Shown here: piece after piece, positions 48,043-58,432 of the stretch
Layout of the letters: each line of letters begins with the position of its first letter
Position numbering within the stretch: position 1 is the stretch's first letter
Assembly: GCA_023078685.1 (NCBI GenBank)
Contig: JALGAS010000002.1
Coordinates: 1,984,001 to 2,048,000 of the forward strand
Source: Neopestalotiopsis rosae
Lineage: Eukaryota > Ascomycota > Sordariomycetes > Amphisphaeriales > Sporocadaceae
Direction of reading: 5' to 3'
DNA length: 64,000 bases
Translations under genes and position numbers: made by a program
Notes under the pieces: generated by a model
What the model was told of the DNA's origin: nothing
Database searches by the model: none
The model's input: only the letters and a program-made list of their open reading frames with translations

Positions 48043-48427
48043 TTTCTATAACGTCGACTTGAGTTGAACCACTCTGATGGACCGAGGTTCGAAGTATTGG
48101 GAGAACTGCCCAGGGCCTTTCAGGACTTTCATTGCAGAGAAAACCGAAAAGAAAAAGAAAAGAAAAGAAACATGGGGGAGATGACGATATATGTATTACG
48201 ATGGACAGCGCGATTATATTCGAAACACAGTGCATGTTGAAAGCATGATCACAACCATTTCGGTGTCTTTAATTGACCAAATTATGAGTATTTCATGACG
48301 CGAATCAATACACTGACAGCAAGTCAATGTGCGATCATGCTACTGTCTACCTGACAGGTCATTTTGCAAAAACATCATCTCTGGTAGTGACTGCTAATCA
48401 TCTCTCATTCCAAACTTGCCATTCCTT
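48043..48427. other. Convergent 3' intergenic region
   Basis: A purine-rich run of GAAAA units lies near 48145-48171. Nothing else is seen. The genes on either side end towards each other. Confidence 0.5.
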
Positions 48428-50268
48428 TCACTTCAATGGCGTAAATGGGAGGATTACCGAGCTCTGGTACTCTCCACCAAAGTGCACAGTGTGAGCGCCC
48501 CTGTTGAGTTCATGCTCAGGTCGCGGCTCCGAGAAGCTCTTGTACTCTGCGATACTAGGGAATTGCCCACCAATCTAGAGCAACGTTAGCTGAATTGATC
48601 AATCCTGGAAATATGGTTATGGAATCATCATACCCTAATACTGATACTTTCACCAGCTTGAAAGTCGACGCCCATGGCCCAGATACCAATTTCTAATCGC
48701 ACAATGGTACCTGGTTGGATCTTTTCCTGCTTTTCGTGGGGATGGAAGGGGAATTGTGGGTGTATGCTCTTGGTCTCATCAATGGCGCGTTGCGAGGCTC
48801 TGAGGATGCCCATGGATCCGAGATGCAGGTTCAGACTAGCCTGGTCCTTTTCTGGAATCTCCTCAATCGCCTTCACCGGCGTCGCGTGGAGGGGAAAGTT
48901 GAGGTGCATCAAATCCTTGCCGTCCTTGTCCTTCTTACGCAGAATGGTGAAGACAGTAAAGTCGTCCCGGCTGTCGCACGAGACGTGCAGGATAGCCTTG
49001 GGGAGTCCGATGAGCCGGGCTGGCTCGGTAAAGGTATAGGTGAAATCCGCAAAGCTCTTGTAGTCTTCTGAATCATACACAGCGCTGCCTACCGAGGGAG
49101 ATTTCTCGCTCGTCAATTGATTTCCAGGACCGAGGAACAATTCTCGGTAGTCAGTGTTGGGAACAGGAAAGTCCTCGAGCACGATATTGTCAATCGCTTC
49201 TCGGTTGCCAAACTGCAGTGCTGACCACCGGACCTTTGGTGTCTTCTCCTCCCAACCGTTTTGCTGATTCCTGAGGTAGCGATCAAAGAATACGGCAAGC
49301 TCGTCCATTGATTCCGGTTCGCTGTAGAGCTCGTACCACTCTTGCTTGCTGCTCCAGTGAATCCACTTTTGGTCGTGTGGGATCTCCAGCCAGCCCCGAA
49401 TGCAGCCCATGGTGTGTATACTGCTCACATCGGAGCCTCTGATGTATGCCGGGCACTTGATCTTGGTCATGTCGACTCGCTTGTCTTTCCAGTAATTGTT
49501 TTGCGTGGGCGATCTCCGGTACATCTCGGCCCAGTCCTCGAGTCCCGAGTTGGGCTGACCGCGCACAATGGCCTTGGTAATGAGGTCAAAATTGCTCATG
49601 GAGAACCACCCGCCGCGACAGAACTGCTCGCGATACATGTCGGCCATGCCTTCCCAGGGCGCGATTGCCTTGAGAGAAGGGGGCTGCTGCGCCGCAATGA
49701 ACCACTGAGCAATAGCGAGGGCCGAGTTGCCCGCCATGCCAATATGGCCGTTGCACCAGTCCATCTTGGCGACAGCTTCCACGACATCGTAGCCGTCCTC
49801 GGCGTCTTGCGAACCCATTACGCAGATTTGACCGTCACTGTGACCGGCACCCCTGGTGTCGACGCTGACAATGGCGTACCCCTTGGGGCACCAGTATTGA
49901 GGGTCTAGTCCTTCGAATTTCTCGAGACCACTGAGGTCGCTTCTGGGCACGCAACAGTGCCAGACGCAAATTGGCAGCATGTCTAGAGCACTGTATTTCT
50001 TTCCGTAAAAAGACCAGCTGAGGACGGCAGGAACCTTTTCGGTCGAACCTGCAGGCCGGTAGACGTCAATGTAGAGACGTGCTCCGTCGCGGACAACGAT
50101 CTCAACGTCATGGTCAATCTGGATATCACTCTTCAGGGGCTTGGCGTCAAAGGGGTTGGAGCCGCTCTTGAGCACTTCTGACTTGCCAGGTGTGAAGCCG
50201 ACGTAGCCATTTTCTCCAATCTTTGGCGTTTCAATGCGCTTGGTGGCAACTTGGACAGGATTAGGCAT
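48428..50268 (-). CDS. CocE/NonD-type alpha/beta hydrolase, 593 aa
   Basis: Exon 1 (50268-48634) carries almost the whole protein. A 59-bp intron (GTATGA...TCTAG) leads to a short exon 2 (48574-48428) that adds GGQFPSIAEYKSFSEPRPEHE and a HTVHFGG...VILP ending typical of the family. The alpha/beta hydrolase core includes PAVLSWSFYGKKY, YAIVSVDTRGAGHSDG and the nucleophile elbow GMAGNSALA with Ser182. The C-terminal half is the jelly-roll domain of X-Pro dipeptidyl-peptidase/CocE enzymes. These cleave esters or amides; the substrate is unknown. It is divergent from the dioxygenase gene and shares its 758-bp promoter region. Confidence 0.92.
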
Positions 50269-51026
50269 TTTGTAAGATGGTTGAAGTAAAACGGATTTGA
50301 TTAGATACCATGAGAAGGATGAATATCAATACATTCAACCCTGGCGACCATGTCTACTTTCTACTTAAAGACATCTTTTCTCGGAGCTCACGATGCTGTG
50401 GATACACTCAATCCCTCGGCCAGCCGAGAAGCTTGCCAAGACTATAAGCCACAGATGTCTTCGGTTTTAGATGGATCTGCTTTCCCAGAGTGCGGAGTAA
50501 CAACAGATTGCAGACTGGTAGAGCATCTGCTGTGGTATATGCGTACTCGCACCGAACCGAGCCGAACCGTTGCCAACGCTCAGGTGACAGCCTGCTTAAT
50601 CTGAGGGGAAGACGGACGTCTGTTTCAGCGGCATAATATACGCTAGAAATTAATAATCCAGCCCTCGGATTGGCCTAGTCGGTGGCATCGAGACAAGTCT
50701 GGTGCGGGGACCCCAGGATTCCGAGTTTGCGGGGGTTCATAGATAGTGCATTTACCCCAACTTTTGCCCCTGATTATAGCCCCAGCTGCCCATTCCGAGC
50801 TGACTGGGCCGGAAGAGGGCCGAATCGAGCCGATGGGAATATGAGCCACGGGGTCCCGGCACGTCGGTATCTCATGGGCGGTAATGATCGTCGCCGTACG
50901 ATGCCATCTCGACGTGGGATCGAGTATAAGTGATCTGTCAACGAAGGGAGTCTTGACAGTTGATGAGAAAAAGACCTTGCATTGGATCAAGCATAGTATC
51001 AGTCCATTTTCAGCAAACAAAACAAA
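50269..51026. promoter_or_regulatory. Shared divergent promoter region with GTGCGGGGACCCC motif
   Basis: The hydrolase (minus) and dioxygenase (plus) start at opposite ends of this 758-bp stretch. At 50702-50720 lies GTGCGGGGACCCCAGGATT. The same 13-base core occurs upstream of the transporter gene at 55016. A related half, CACGGGGTCCCGG, lies at 50847-50860. The shared core is near-palindromic (GGGGACCCC), as expected for a dimeric regulator; Zn2Cys6 factors often bind CGG/CCG pairs. Confidence 0.55.
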
Positions 51027-52276
51027 ATGTCAACCACTACTACTACCACCACTACGACGGCCTTCAAGCCTGACGAGCAAAGAACCTTTGCTGCGAAGTT
51101 CGAAACCAAGGATCTCGTCACTTTTGATGAGAACAAGGTTTACGGTGACTGGCGCGACGAGTTCCACAAGAATGGCTGCGTCGTGATCAAGAATGTCATT
51201 AGCCCGGAGAAGGCAAAGTACTACGCCAACAAGCAAATCGAATGGCTCAAGAAGTTTGATCTCGGCTTTGACGAGAATGACTCTTCAACATGGACCGCGG
51301 ACCACCTGCCGGTCAGCTTCAAGGGAGGGTGAGTGTTACTACTTTCCACCCACATTGGAAACTATACTAAATCAGCCCGCAGCATGTACTTTGCATATGG
51401 CTCAACCCACGAAAAGATGGCATGGGAAGCGCGCACCGAGCCTGCCATTATTGAGATTTTTGAGAAGCTCTGGGAAACCAACGAGCTCATCTCCTCTTTC
51501 GATGGCATGAACATCTCCATGCCAAACCGAAAAGACATCCAGTGGTCGCCATGGCCTCACTGCGACCAAAACCAAAGACGGAAAGGGTGAGTCTTAATCA
51601 ATGACCAGGGACATTGAGCAAATCAAATACTAACAGAACCTCTGCAGAATGCAAGCCGTACAGGGTCTCCTAAACTACGCACCCAACGGCCCCAAGGACG
51701 GCGGCCTGATGCTGATGAAGGGCTCCTCCAAGCTCTTTGACGAGTTCTTCTCGCAGAAGCGCGAAGGCTTCAACCACGAGGACGCGCCGCCGCCGGAGCT
51801 GGAGTTCATGGACCTGTTCCTCTTTAGCCAAAAGGACGTCAAGTGGTTCGAGGAGCGCGGCTGCGAGCTCGTCAAGATCAACATGGAGCCGGGAGACTTT
51901 GTGCTCTGGGACTCACGCACCATGCACTACGCCAAGTTCCCCGAGGGCGAGCAGATCCGCCACGTGCAGTACATCTGCATGACGCCGCGCAAGTTTGCCG
52001 AGCCCGACGCCCTCGAGGCCAAGAAGTACTGCTTTGAGAACTACTTGGGCACCACCCACTGGCCACACTGGTAAGTTGGACTCCTTGTCACGAAAGGCAA
52101 TCAATGTGTGGAAGAGTTTCAAGTGCTAATGTCACCTCGTGTGTAGCAATGTCCGCATGACAAAGGAAGAGCCAATGAGAAATGGCAAAGTCTGCCCAAA
52201 GTACAGGACAGAACCTTTTGAAAAGCCCGAGATCACGGATACTATTCTGAAGCTCGCTGGAGTGAAGGCCTACTAG
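51027..52276 (+). CDS. Phytanoyl-CoA dioxygenase-like Fe(II)/2-oxoglutarate enzyme, 352 aa
   Basis: Four exons (51027-51328, 51383-51586, 51648-52070, 52147-52276) join in frame over introns of 54, 61 and 76 bp. After a Thr-rich start (nine Thr), the protein follows the PhyH pattern: DEFHKNGCVVIKNVISPEKA near the N-terminus, WPHCDQN giving the iron-binding HxD (His160, Asp162), and GDFVLWDSRTMHYAKF with the distal His (about 262). An IRHVQYI...PRKF segment supplies the 2-oxoglutarate-binding Arg. Such enzymes hydroxylate small molecules using oxygen and 2-oxoglutarate. The neighbours (hydrolase, transporter) and the shared promoter motif suggest a small uptake and breakdown or biosynthesis module. 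Confidence 0.92.
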
Positions 52277-52832
52277 GTTTATAGCGTCTGACTTGTGTGT
52301 AAAGAATATTACGGCTGTCTATGAGTAGAGTGTTATACACTACAAATCTCGAATAAATAGATACGGGTTCCATCAATTTGAATCTTTACAAAACCTTATT
52401 GCGCCTGATTTATCTTCCTCCGTCTCTACTACTCGCGGATTGATAGATATACTCTATCGCTGCTAAACCCCCCTCGTCTACTGCATTTACATTTGCCTAC
52501 CTGAGGACCGACGCCTCTTTGCTGCCGCCCAAGGACTCTTTACAAAATATTCGAAGCGAAGATTAATGGCACAGTGAGTTCCGAGGAGAAATACTCTTCA
52601 TAGATCTTCTAAAGGTAGCGGCGAAATTGATTCAGGCTTTTAGGAAAACAGTTTTCGGTCATTAATTTCACCAGAGATAAGGTTTACCGCAACTGCACTA
52701 AATTGGTGAGACAATCAACATGAGCAGATTCAAAAGTCAAGCAACAGCTAAATTATGCTTGAGAATAACCATATGGAGTAACCTAAAGTGTGCACTTAAC
52801 AAAATATCCCAGTCGTCCGAATTTCCATGTCC
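52277..52832. other. Convergent 3' intergenic region
   Basis: No open frame of note and no repeat. It holds the ends of the dioxygenase and transporter transcripts; AATAAA-like hexamers are present near 52353. Confidence 0.5.
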
Positions 52833-54695
52833 TCAATCCGATTTGTCCTTTGAGAATTTACCAGTGAACTGGCGAATTCTCTTTCCATAAAAGTAGACGG
52901 GCACTCCCAACAATCCAAACGCTCCAGTCAAGGCACCAAACGTGGAAAAGGTGATCGCGTAGCCATGGCTCTCAATGAATGGACTGATACCGTAGCTTAC
53001 ACCAAACGAGATGATGCCGCGGAACGCACAAATGACAATCAGCATGGGTCCGGCGCGGGCCGGGTAGCTGTCGAGCAGGTAGGTAATGGCCACGATATTG
53101 GCGCCGACGAAGGCGAAATAGTAGGCGGCAACACCCCACACGTAGACGAACCAGTGGAACTTGTCGGGGTTCTGCGCGCCCAGACCGTAGAGCACGGCGG
53201 TCACAACGCCCACAACGATTGGGAAGAAGAGCGGTATGATGCGCGTCTCGGGCTCGTGCAGGCCCCCGCGGCGGTCGGCAAACCAGCGGATGATCTTGTC
53301 AGAGCCGTGGCCAAAGAAGGGCAGGGCGACGAGGGCGGTGACGATCTGGCCGCAGTTGACGTAACTGGCCGATGACTGAGGCCAACTATATGGAGCGCCG
53401 GTCACTATGCTACCGTATGTGGTGCCAATGGCAATGTTGGTGCCGAGGGTGATACCGTTGAGGCAAAGAGCCCAAAGTACATTGGGGAAGAGGATGAGCT
53501 CAAAGCTCTGGCGGAAAGTGTCCCAGCCCTTCTTCCATTCAGGTTCACCAACCCATAGGCGCATGTCGGACCTCCAAGTGCGTGGTGCATAATTGACGAG
53601 GTCGAGTTCCACACGTTGGGTGCTTCTCTGTGGCTTGCCGTCATCATCCGAGCTGGAACCCTCTTGGAAGGCCGAGGCAGGACGGTAATACTTGGTCTCT
53701 GGCAGGAGAAAGATGGACAGGATCAATTGCAGACCAGCCAGTCCTGCACCCAAACCATACCATCCTTGAGGTGTGATGGCCTCAGCAATGGGGCCGGCAA
53801 AGAGGACCACAACTGCTGTCAGAATGACCTGAACAGTCTGCTGAATCATCAAGCCCCGACCACGCTCGTGAAGAAAGAATATCTCCTTTTCATAGGTGTC
53901 AGTGTCGCGGCATGGGAAGAAATGGCCCAAGACCGACGCACCTGTGTAATCATTGGCACGAGTGCCTCACTTTGTCCGGCAGCAAGGCCCAAGAGCATCC
54001 TCGCGCCCAAGTGCCACTCATAGTTCTGAGCTTTGGCGCACAGAATAGCACCGACGATGACAATGATTGTTGAAAAGAGGAAAACGATTCGTCGGCCGAC
54101 AGCGTATGCAACAGGCATGCCAATCAGATTGCCAATGCCCCTATAATCAAGACTTGATTAGCCAAGGTTTGTTAATATTCGCATGTTGTTGTCCTTACAT
54201 GAACAATGTAGGGTATGTCATGAGATGGGTGATGTCTGCGTAGTCCTTGCCCACTGCAGCATACTCGGGTATGTAAAAGCCAAGAAGGCCACCGAAGCCG
54301 GAGACGAGGGCCAAGCCGAGAGTCGAGACTAGATTGAGACATCCATCGTTAGTACAAGTTCGTCTAGTCGAATTCCTTCCATCGTGGACTTACAGATGGA
54401 AATGATGATGATCACGGCATACTTGTGATACGTTGTCATGTTAAGAGGATCTAGCCCGAGTCAGCGATTGATTGTACATATCAGAGTTCTTCTCCATCAT
54501 CCTACCTTGAGGATCAGCACTGGGTGTGGGAACATAGACGATATCGCCGTCTGTCAACCTGACAGTTCCCATGACAGCCAGCTCTTCCATTTCCAGCACA
54601 GCATCATTCTCACCTGGAACAACATGGCTCTCCAGGTGAGTGACTTCGGCCTTGTCGTCCTTCATTTTCTTTTTACGGAATAAAATTGAGGGCAT
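52833..54695 (-). CDS. Major facilitator superfamily transporter, 542 aa
   Basis: Five exons (54695-54506, 54450-54394, 54328-54199, 54140-53942, 53885-52833) join in frame with short GT-AG introns. A hydrophilic N-terminus of about 65 residues precedes the first membrane helix (YAVIIIISIFSTLGLALVSGFGG). The loop after helix two reads GMPVAYAVGRRIVF, a variant of the MFS signature. LLGLAAGQSEALVPM, ERGRGLMIQQTVQ and LPETKYYRP at the end of helix six place it in the fungal drug:H+ antiporter/HOL1-like branch. A charged central loop follows, then the second six helices. The substrate is unknown; by position it may serve the hydrolase/dioxygenase pair. Confidence 0.88.
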
Positions 54696-55015
54696 AAACT
54701 CGAACTTCCAGAGATCGCCGCGATGAGCTGATCAGTTAATCCAAGTGAATACTCAACGAGACCCAAGGGTGCGACACTGTCCTGTCTTAAGGACAATGAA
54801 ACCTCCAAGTCTTGATAAACCAAGGCCCCGGGTTCGGGACATGGCTTCCTGGTGTCTAACCAACCATATCGCCTTGATTGGTCAAGCCATGGCCCAGGGA
54901 CTAGGAGACACTAGTGAACCGAGGGCGAAAGACTCCATTAGTAGATAAGCTCCTATCAGTATACGCACGCAATGGGTATGGTCGCGACAGGCTGAGGCCC
55001 CGTGGGGTAGAATAA

Positions 55016-55033
55016 GTGCGGGGACCCCGGATT
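55016..55033 (+). promoter_or_regulatory. GTGCGGGGACCCC motif upstream of the MFS gene
   Basis: GTGCGGGGACCCCGGATT lies about 320 bp before the transporter start codon. It matches 50702-50720 in the hydrolase/dioxygenase promoter over its first 13 bases and then GGATT, with one base inserted. In this copy the core forms CGG-N5-CCG, an inverted pair typical of Zn2Cys6 regulator sites. Confidence 0.55.
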
Positions 55034-55323
55034 TTGGGCGCTGGCGGGGCCGGAGGACTTCGGTTTGCATTAGCTTTTTGGGGTCACAGTGAGAGAGTTG
55101 GAGATTCAGCTTCGGATGTGTTGATGGTCGTGGCAGTTGATCCTCTTTATCTTAGCCGTATGTTATAGCTTTCGGACTTGGTCATACTTTGAGCATTAGT
55201 CCCAATACGACTTGGAATCCAGCGGCTCGGATCCATTCACTCTGACCATAGAATGCATCACGCGTGGCCATGCAATAAAATAGCTTGGCTGTCCATACTA
55301 CGGATTATATTTGTGCGGCAAGT

Positions 55324-55524
55324 ATGAACCGACTTTGCTGTGCCATCGTGGTTGCGTGGCTGCTGCCCCCTGCCAGCTCGGATCGGTATCCGCGTAGAAC
55401 AACAGACATGTTGTTCTCGGAGCAATGTCACATCATGGCGCAGCAGCTGGGATCCGATTGCAACCCGAGCCGAATGAATTGTTATCAGCAGGCCATTGAG
55501 CGTCAACCGAATGGCTTTAAATGA
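55324..55524 (+). CDS. Possible small secreted protein, 66 aa
   Basis: The ATG at 55324 opens a 67-codon frame. It begins MNRLCCAIVVAWLLPPASS, which fits a signal peptide, followed by a 47-residue mature part with three cysteines. Small secreted proteins of this type are common in fungi, but a frame this short also arises by chance, and an overlapping frame exists on the other strand (55258-55506). No homologue is recalled. Confidence 0.25.
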   Translation: MNRLCCAIVVAWLLPPASSDRYPRRTTDMLFSEQCHIMAQQLGSDCNPSRMNCYQQAIERQPNGFK

Positions 55525-56822
55525 AATCTTATCGTGCCTTCAGCTGGAACTGTGCCGCACTGCAATAATCACTAAGCTTGCGTAGGTGTATTTGCCAAAA
55601 GGTGGCTGATGAGCGGAGCTGTGGAAAGGCAAGAGAATATCACATTCCTTGTCCTGAAAGCGATCTCGTTGATTCAGCGATCAGTGGAGAAAGAAACAAG
55701 CCAATACAGACTGAAGTGATAGTGCTGATAATGCAAGATATCACTAACTGGGCTTATTTACCCAACGTGCGAGATATAGTCAGCCTGTGTATTTATTTTA
55801 CTCTTTTGCTGATTGATGGTAATTCACCGTGTGCTAGTACATGATGGCGAAAGATTCGAAGCCTTCTTCACGTTTTTTGTCATGCTGAAATCCTCATCAT
55901 GGCAGCAAACTGCCATTGTGTGCCCTTGGCCGTGGGAATTACCCTCAAACGCTGTTCGGATTTTTTAATAATCGATTGCATGCAAAAGTTTCAACCACAA
56001 ATATACTCAAAGGAGAGATAAGGAAAATTCTGATATGGAAATACAGGTTTTTTGACATGCAATTGCGAAGAAGAACGGCGTTTCTCGCATCATGCAGCGC
56101 AGAACTGAGACTTGGAAGAGACGCCGCAAAGTATCAGAAAATCGAGGGTACAAATACATATTACACAAGTCTTTGGAAATGTCTTGTTAATACAGCAAGA
56201 ATTCTTCATAATGCTTCAAACGAGTTTGTTCAGTGGTGAAATTCACTCCTTTTTACTGTCTGAGAGTACGAGTTATGCGGAGGTGGAGTACAAATAGGGA
56301 GAATAGTGACTCCAGTATAATGTCTCACAGTCGGCAATGATTTGTACAAACATCGCGTTTCCAAGCTCAAACACGTAGTGATGCGACTCAGTACAAAGTT
56401 CCTCAAAGACTGAACAATTATGGCTACATTTATGCGTTGCAGGATGGTGCATGCATTTGCGTCTACATGCGAGCTTGGCCATGTCCTGGCATTTTCTTAG
56501 TCAGTGACATGTTCCACCGTAATCACATGCAAGCTGTCGATATGATCCCTATTCATCCTAGGTGTTAAAGAAAAAAAAGTCCCCCATAAAAACGCGTTCT
56601 GGTGTCGATCCCTGTATTAGCAACAATTGCTTCACACTATTGGACAGAGCACTGCAATCTTGTCCCCACCCCCAATTGTTGACTAGCAGCTAAACACCAC
56701 GGCCTCGGCAGCCGTTGATAGAAGGCCTATTTATTTTTTTCTCTATTACCCCTTGCTTCCCACGATCCCGTCTACTTGATTTCTTTGGCCCTGTTGAAGA
56801 TTTCACGACGACTCTGACCAAG

Positions 56823-57872
56823 ATGGCGGACCTCACTATCAAGCTAGCTCAGCGCTGTAAGTACCCAATTGACCCTGCCTCTCTGTCTGAGCTATAACCT
56901 ACCTCAGTATCGGTTCTGGATCTTGACTAACACTTGTCTCTTCCACATACAGCCCCCAAGCAACCCATCAAGCGCCTCCCAGCTTCAGTCGACCTGTCCG
57001 CGACCGCGACCGTCGAAGATGCCAAGGCTATCATTGCCAAAAAGGTCGGTCTGTCCGACCACAACCGCGTCGGTCTGTTCGACCCGGCGACCAAGAAGAC
57101 CCTGAAGGACCGCAAGGCCGTCTTGTCCACCCTCTCCTACTCGGAGCTGCTGGTCAAGGACCTCGGCCCCCAGCTCGGCTGGCGCACCGTCTTCGTCATC
57201 GAGTACCTGGGCCCGCTGCTCTTCCACCCGCTCTTCCTCGCCGTGCGCGGCTACCTCTACCCGGCCGTGTACCCGTACCTCAAGGACTACGTGCCGGAGC
57301 CCAACGCCTTTGACGGGCCCCTGAGCTGGAACCAGCAGCTCACCTTTGCCTGCATCGCGCTCCACTTCCTCAAGCGCGAGTACGAGACCGTATTTGTCCA
57401 CAAGTTCTCGGCCTCGACCATGCCCGTCTGGAACGTCTTCCGCAACTCCTTCTTCTACTGGGCCGTCGCCGGCCTCCAGGCCGGCCTCGAGGTTTACGCC
57501 CCCTTTAGCTGGACCGCCAAGGCCGACAACCTCGCCATTGACGCCCTCGGCCTGGCCCTCTTCCTCTTTGGCGAGATCGCCAACCTCCGCGTCCACGCCT
57601 ACCTGTCGACCCTGCGCAGCCCCGGCGGCACCGAGCGCCAGATCCCCCGCGGCCACGGCTTCGAGCTCGTCACCTGCCCCAACTACATGTTTGAGGTGAT
57701 TGCGTGGGTTGGCATGATCCTCGTCAGCAGAAGTCCCTCGGTCGCCTTCTTCATCACCATTGGCTCCATGTACATGTTCAGCTGGGGCAAGGGCAAGGAG
57801 AGAGCCTACCGCAAGGAGTTTGGCGACAAGTACAAGAAGAAGCGATTCGTGATGCTGCCTGGTCTTCTGTAA
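56823..57872 (+). CDS. TSC13: Very-long-chain enoyl-CoA reductase TSC13, 317 aa
   Basis: A tiny first exon (56823-56856, MADLTIKLAQR) is spliced over a 96-bp intron to the main exon (56953-57872). The protein has an N-terminal ubiquitin-like region (DLSATATVEDAKAIIAKK) and several membrane segments. A C-terminal steroid-5-alpha-reductase domain holds HGFELVTCPNYMFEVIAW, which includes the conserved Tyr of the active site, and ends KEFGDKYKKKRFVMLPGLL. This is the pattern of Tsc13, the ER enzyme that makes the last reduction of each cycle of very-long-chain fatty-acid elongation, supplying sphingolipids. The GC-rich third positions of this exon differ strongly from the AT-rich island. The length matches the family. 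Confidence 0.95.
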
Positions 57873-58432
57873 TCAGCTCAAGCTGTCAGATCCGACATCG
57901 GAATGCACACAATCGAAGAGGGACGCCCCAGGGTAGAGTCATATCCCTCGGGGGCAAGGGCAAGTGCTGTGGCCATGCCTCGAATGCATTGCCTTGCTCG
58001 AGTTCATCTTGCAAGAATGTGACTTGCTGTACTGCAGCTCTTGCAGAGACTTGCAGCACAAATCGAGAAATCGCCTCATGTAGGCCCAGAATAGCCGTTC
58101 TCACAAAGACCTGGAACTGCTTCACAATGGAAAAGGAAAAGTCTATGTGGTGGGATGCAACCTCATTTAGGGCCACTTGCAAATCTCGCAGCCATAGACA
58201 TGACGATATTACGTAGAAATCAAGTTAAATATAATGCATATTCATGACTGCTTGTCACTATCGAAGACACCATCTAATTCTGCCAGAAGTCGAGAACCAG
58301 CTCGTGCGATTTGCGCGCTATGTATATAGGAGTGGATTATACATCAGATATAGTATATAATCATATGTGCTCATGAATTCGTATCTCATGCTCATGACTG
58401 CAGATGCATGCTGTGCTGCATGAGTCGTAAGT
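57873..58432. other. Convergent 3' intergenic region
   Basis: No supported gene. It contains the 3' ends of TSC13 and of the gene on the minus strand. Confidence 0.5.

Larger units (their letters stand above)
54696..56822. other. Long intergenic region with promoter motif and one small candidate ORF
   Basis: The transporter promoter lies at its left end and the TSC13 promoter at its right. Apart from the GTGCGGGGACCCC motif at 55016 and the small secreted-type ORF at 55324, nothing was recognised. An imperfect inverted pair around CTTGATAAACCAAGGCC / GCCTTGATTGGTCAAGCC lies at 54811-54890. Confidence 0.5.

Noticed and set aside
49342..49908. 188-codon plus-strand frame
   Set aside because: Antisense shadow of the CocE-type hydrolase.
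56985..57656. 223-codon minus-strand frame and a 117-codon plus frame within TSC13
   Set aside because: Both arise from the GC-rich third positions of TSC13; composition is low-complexity Gly/Glu/Val or Ser/Pro/Ala.
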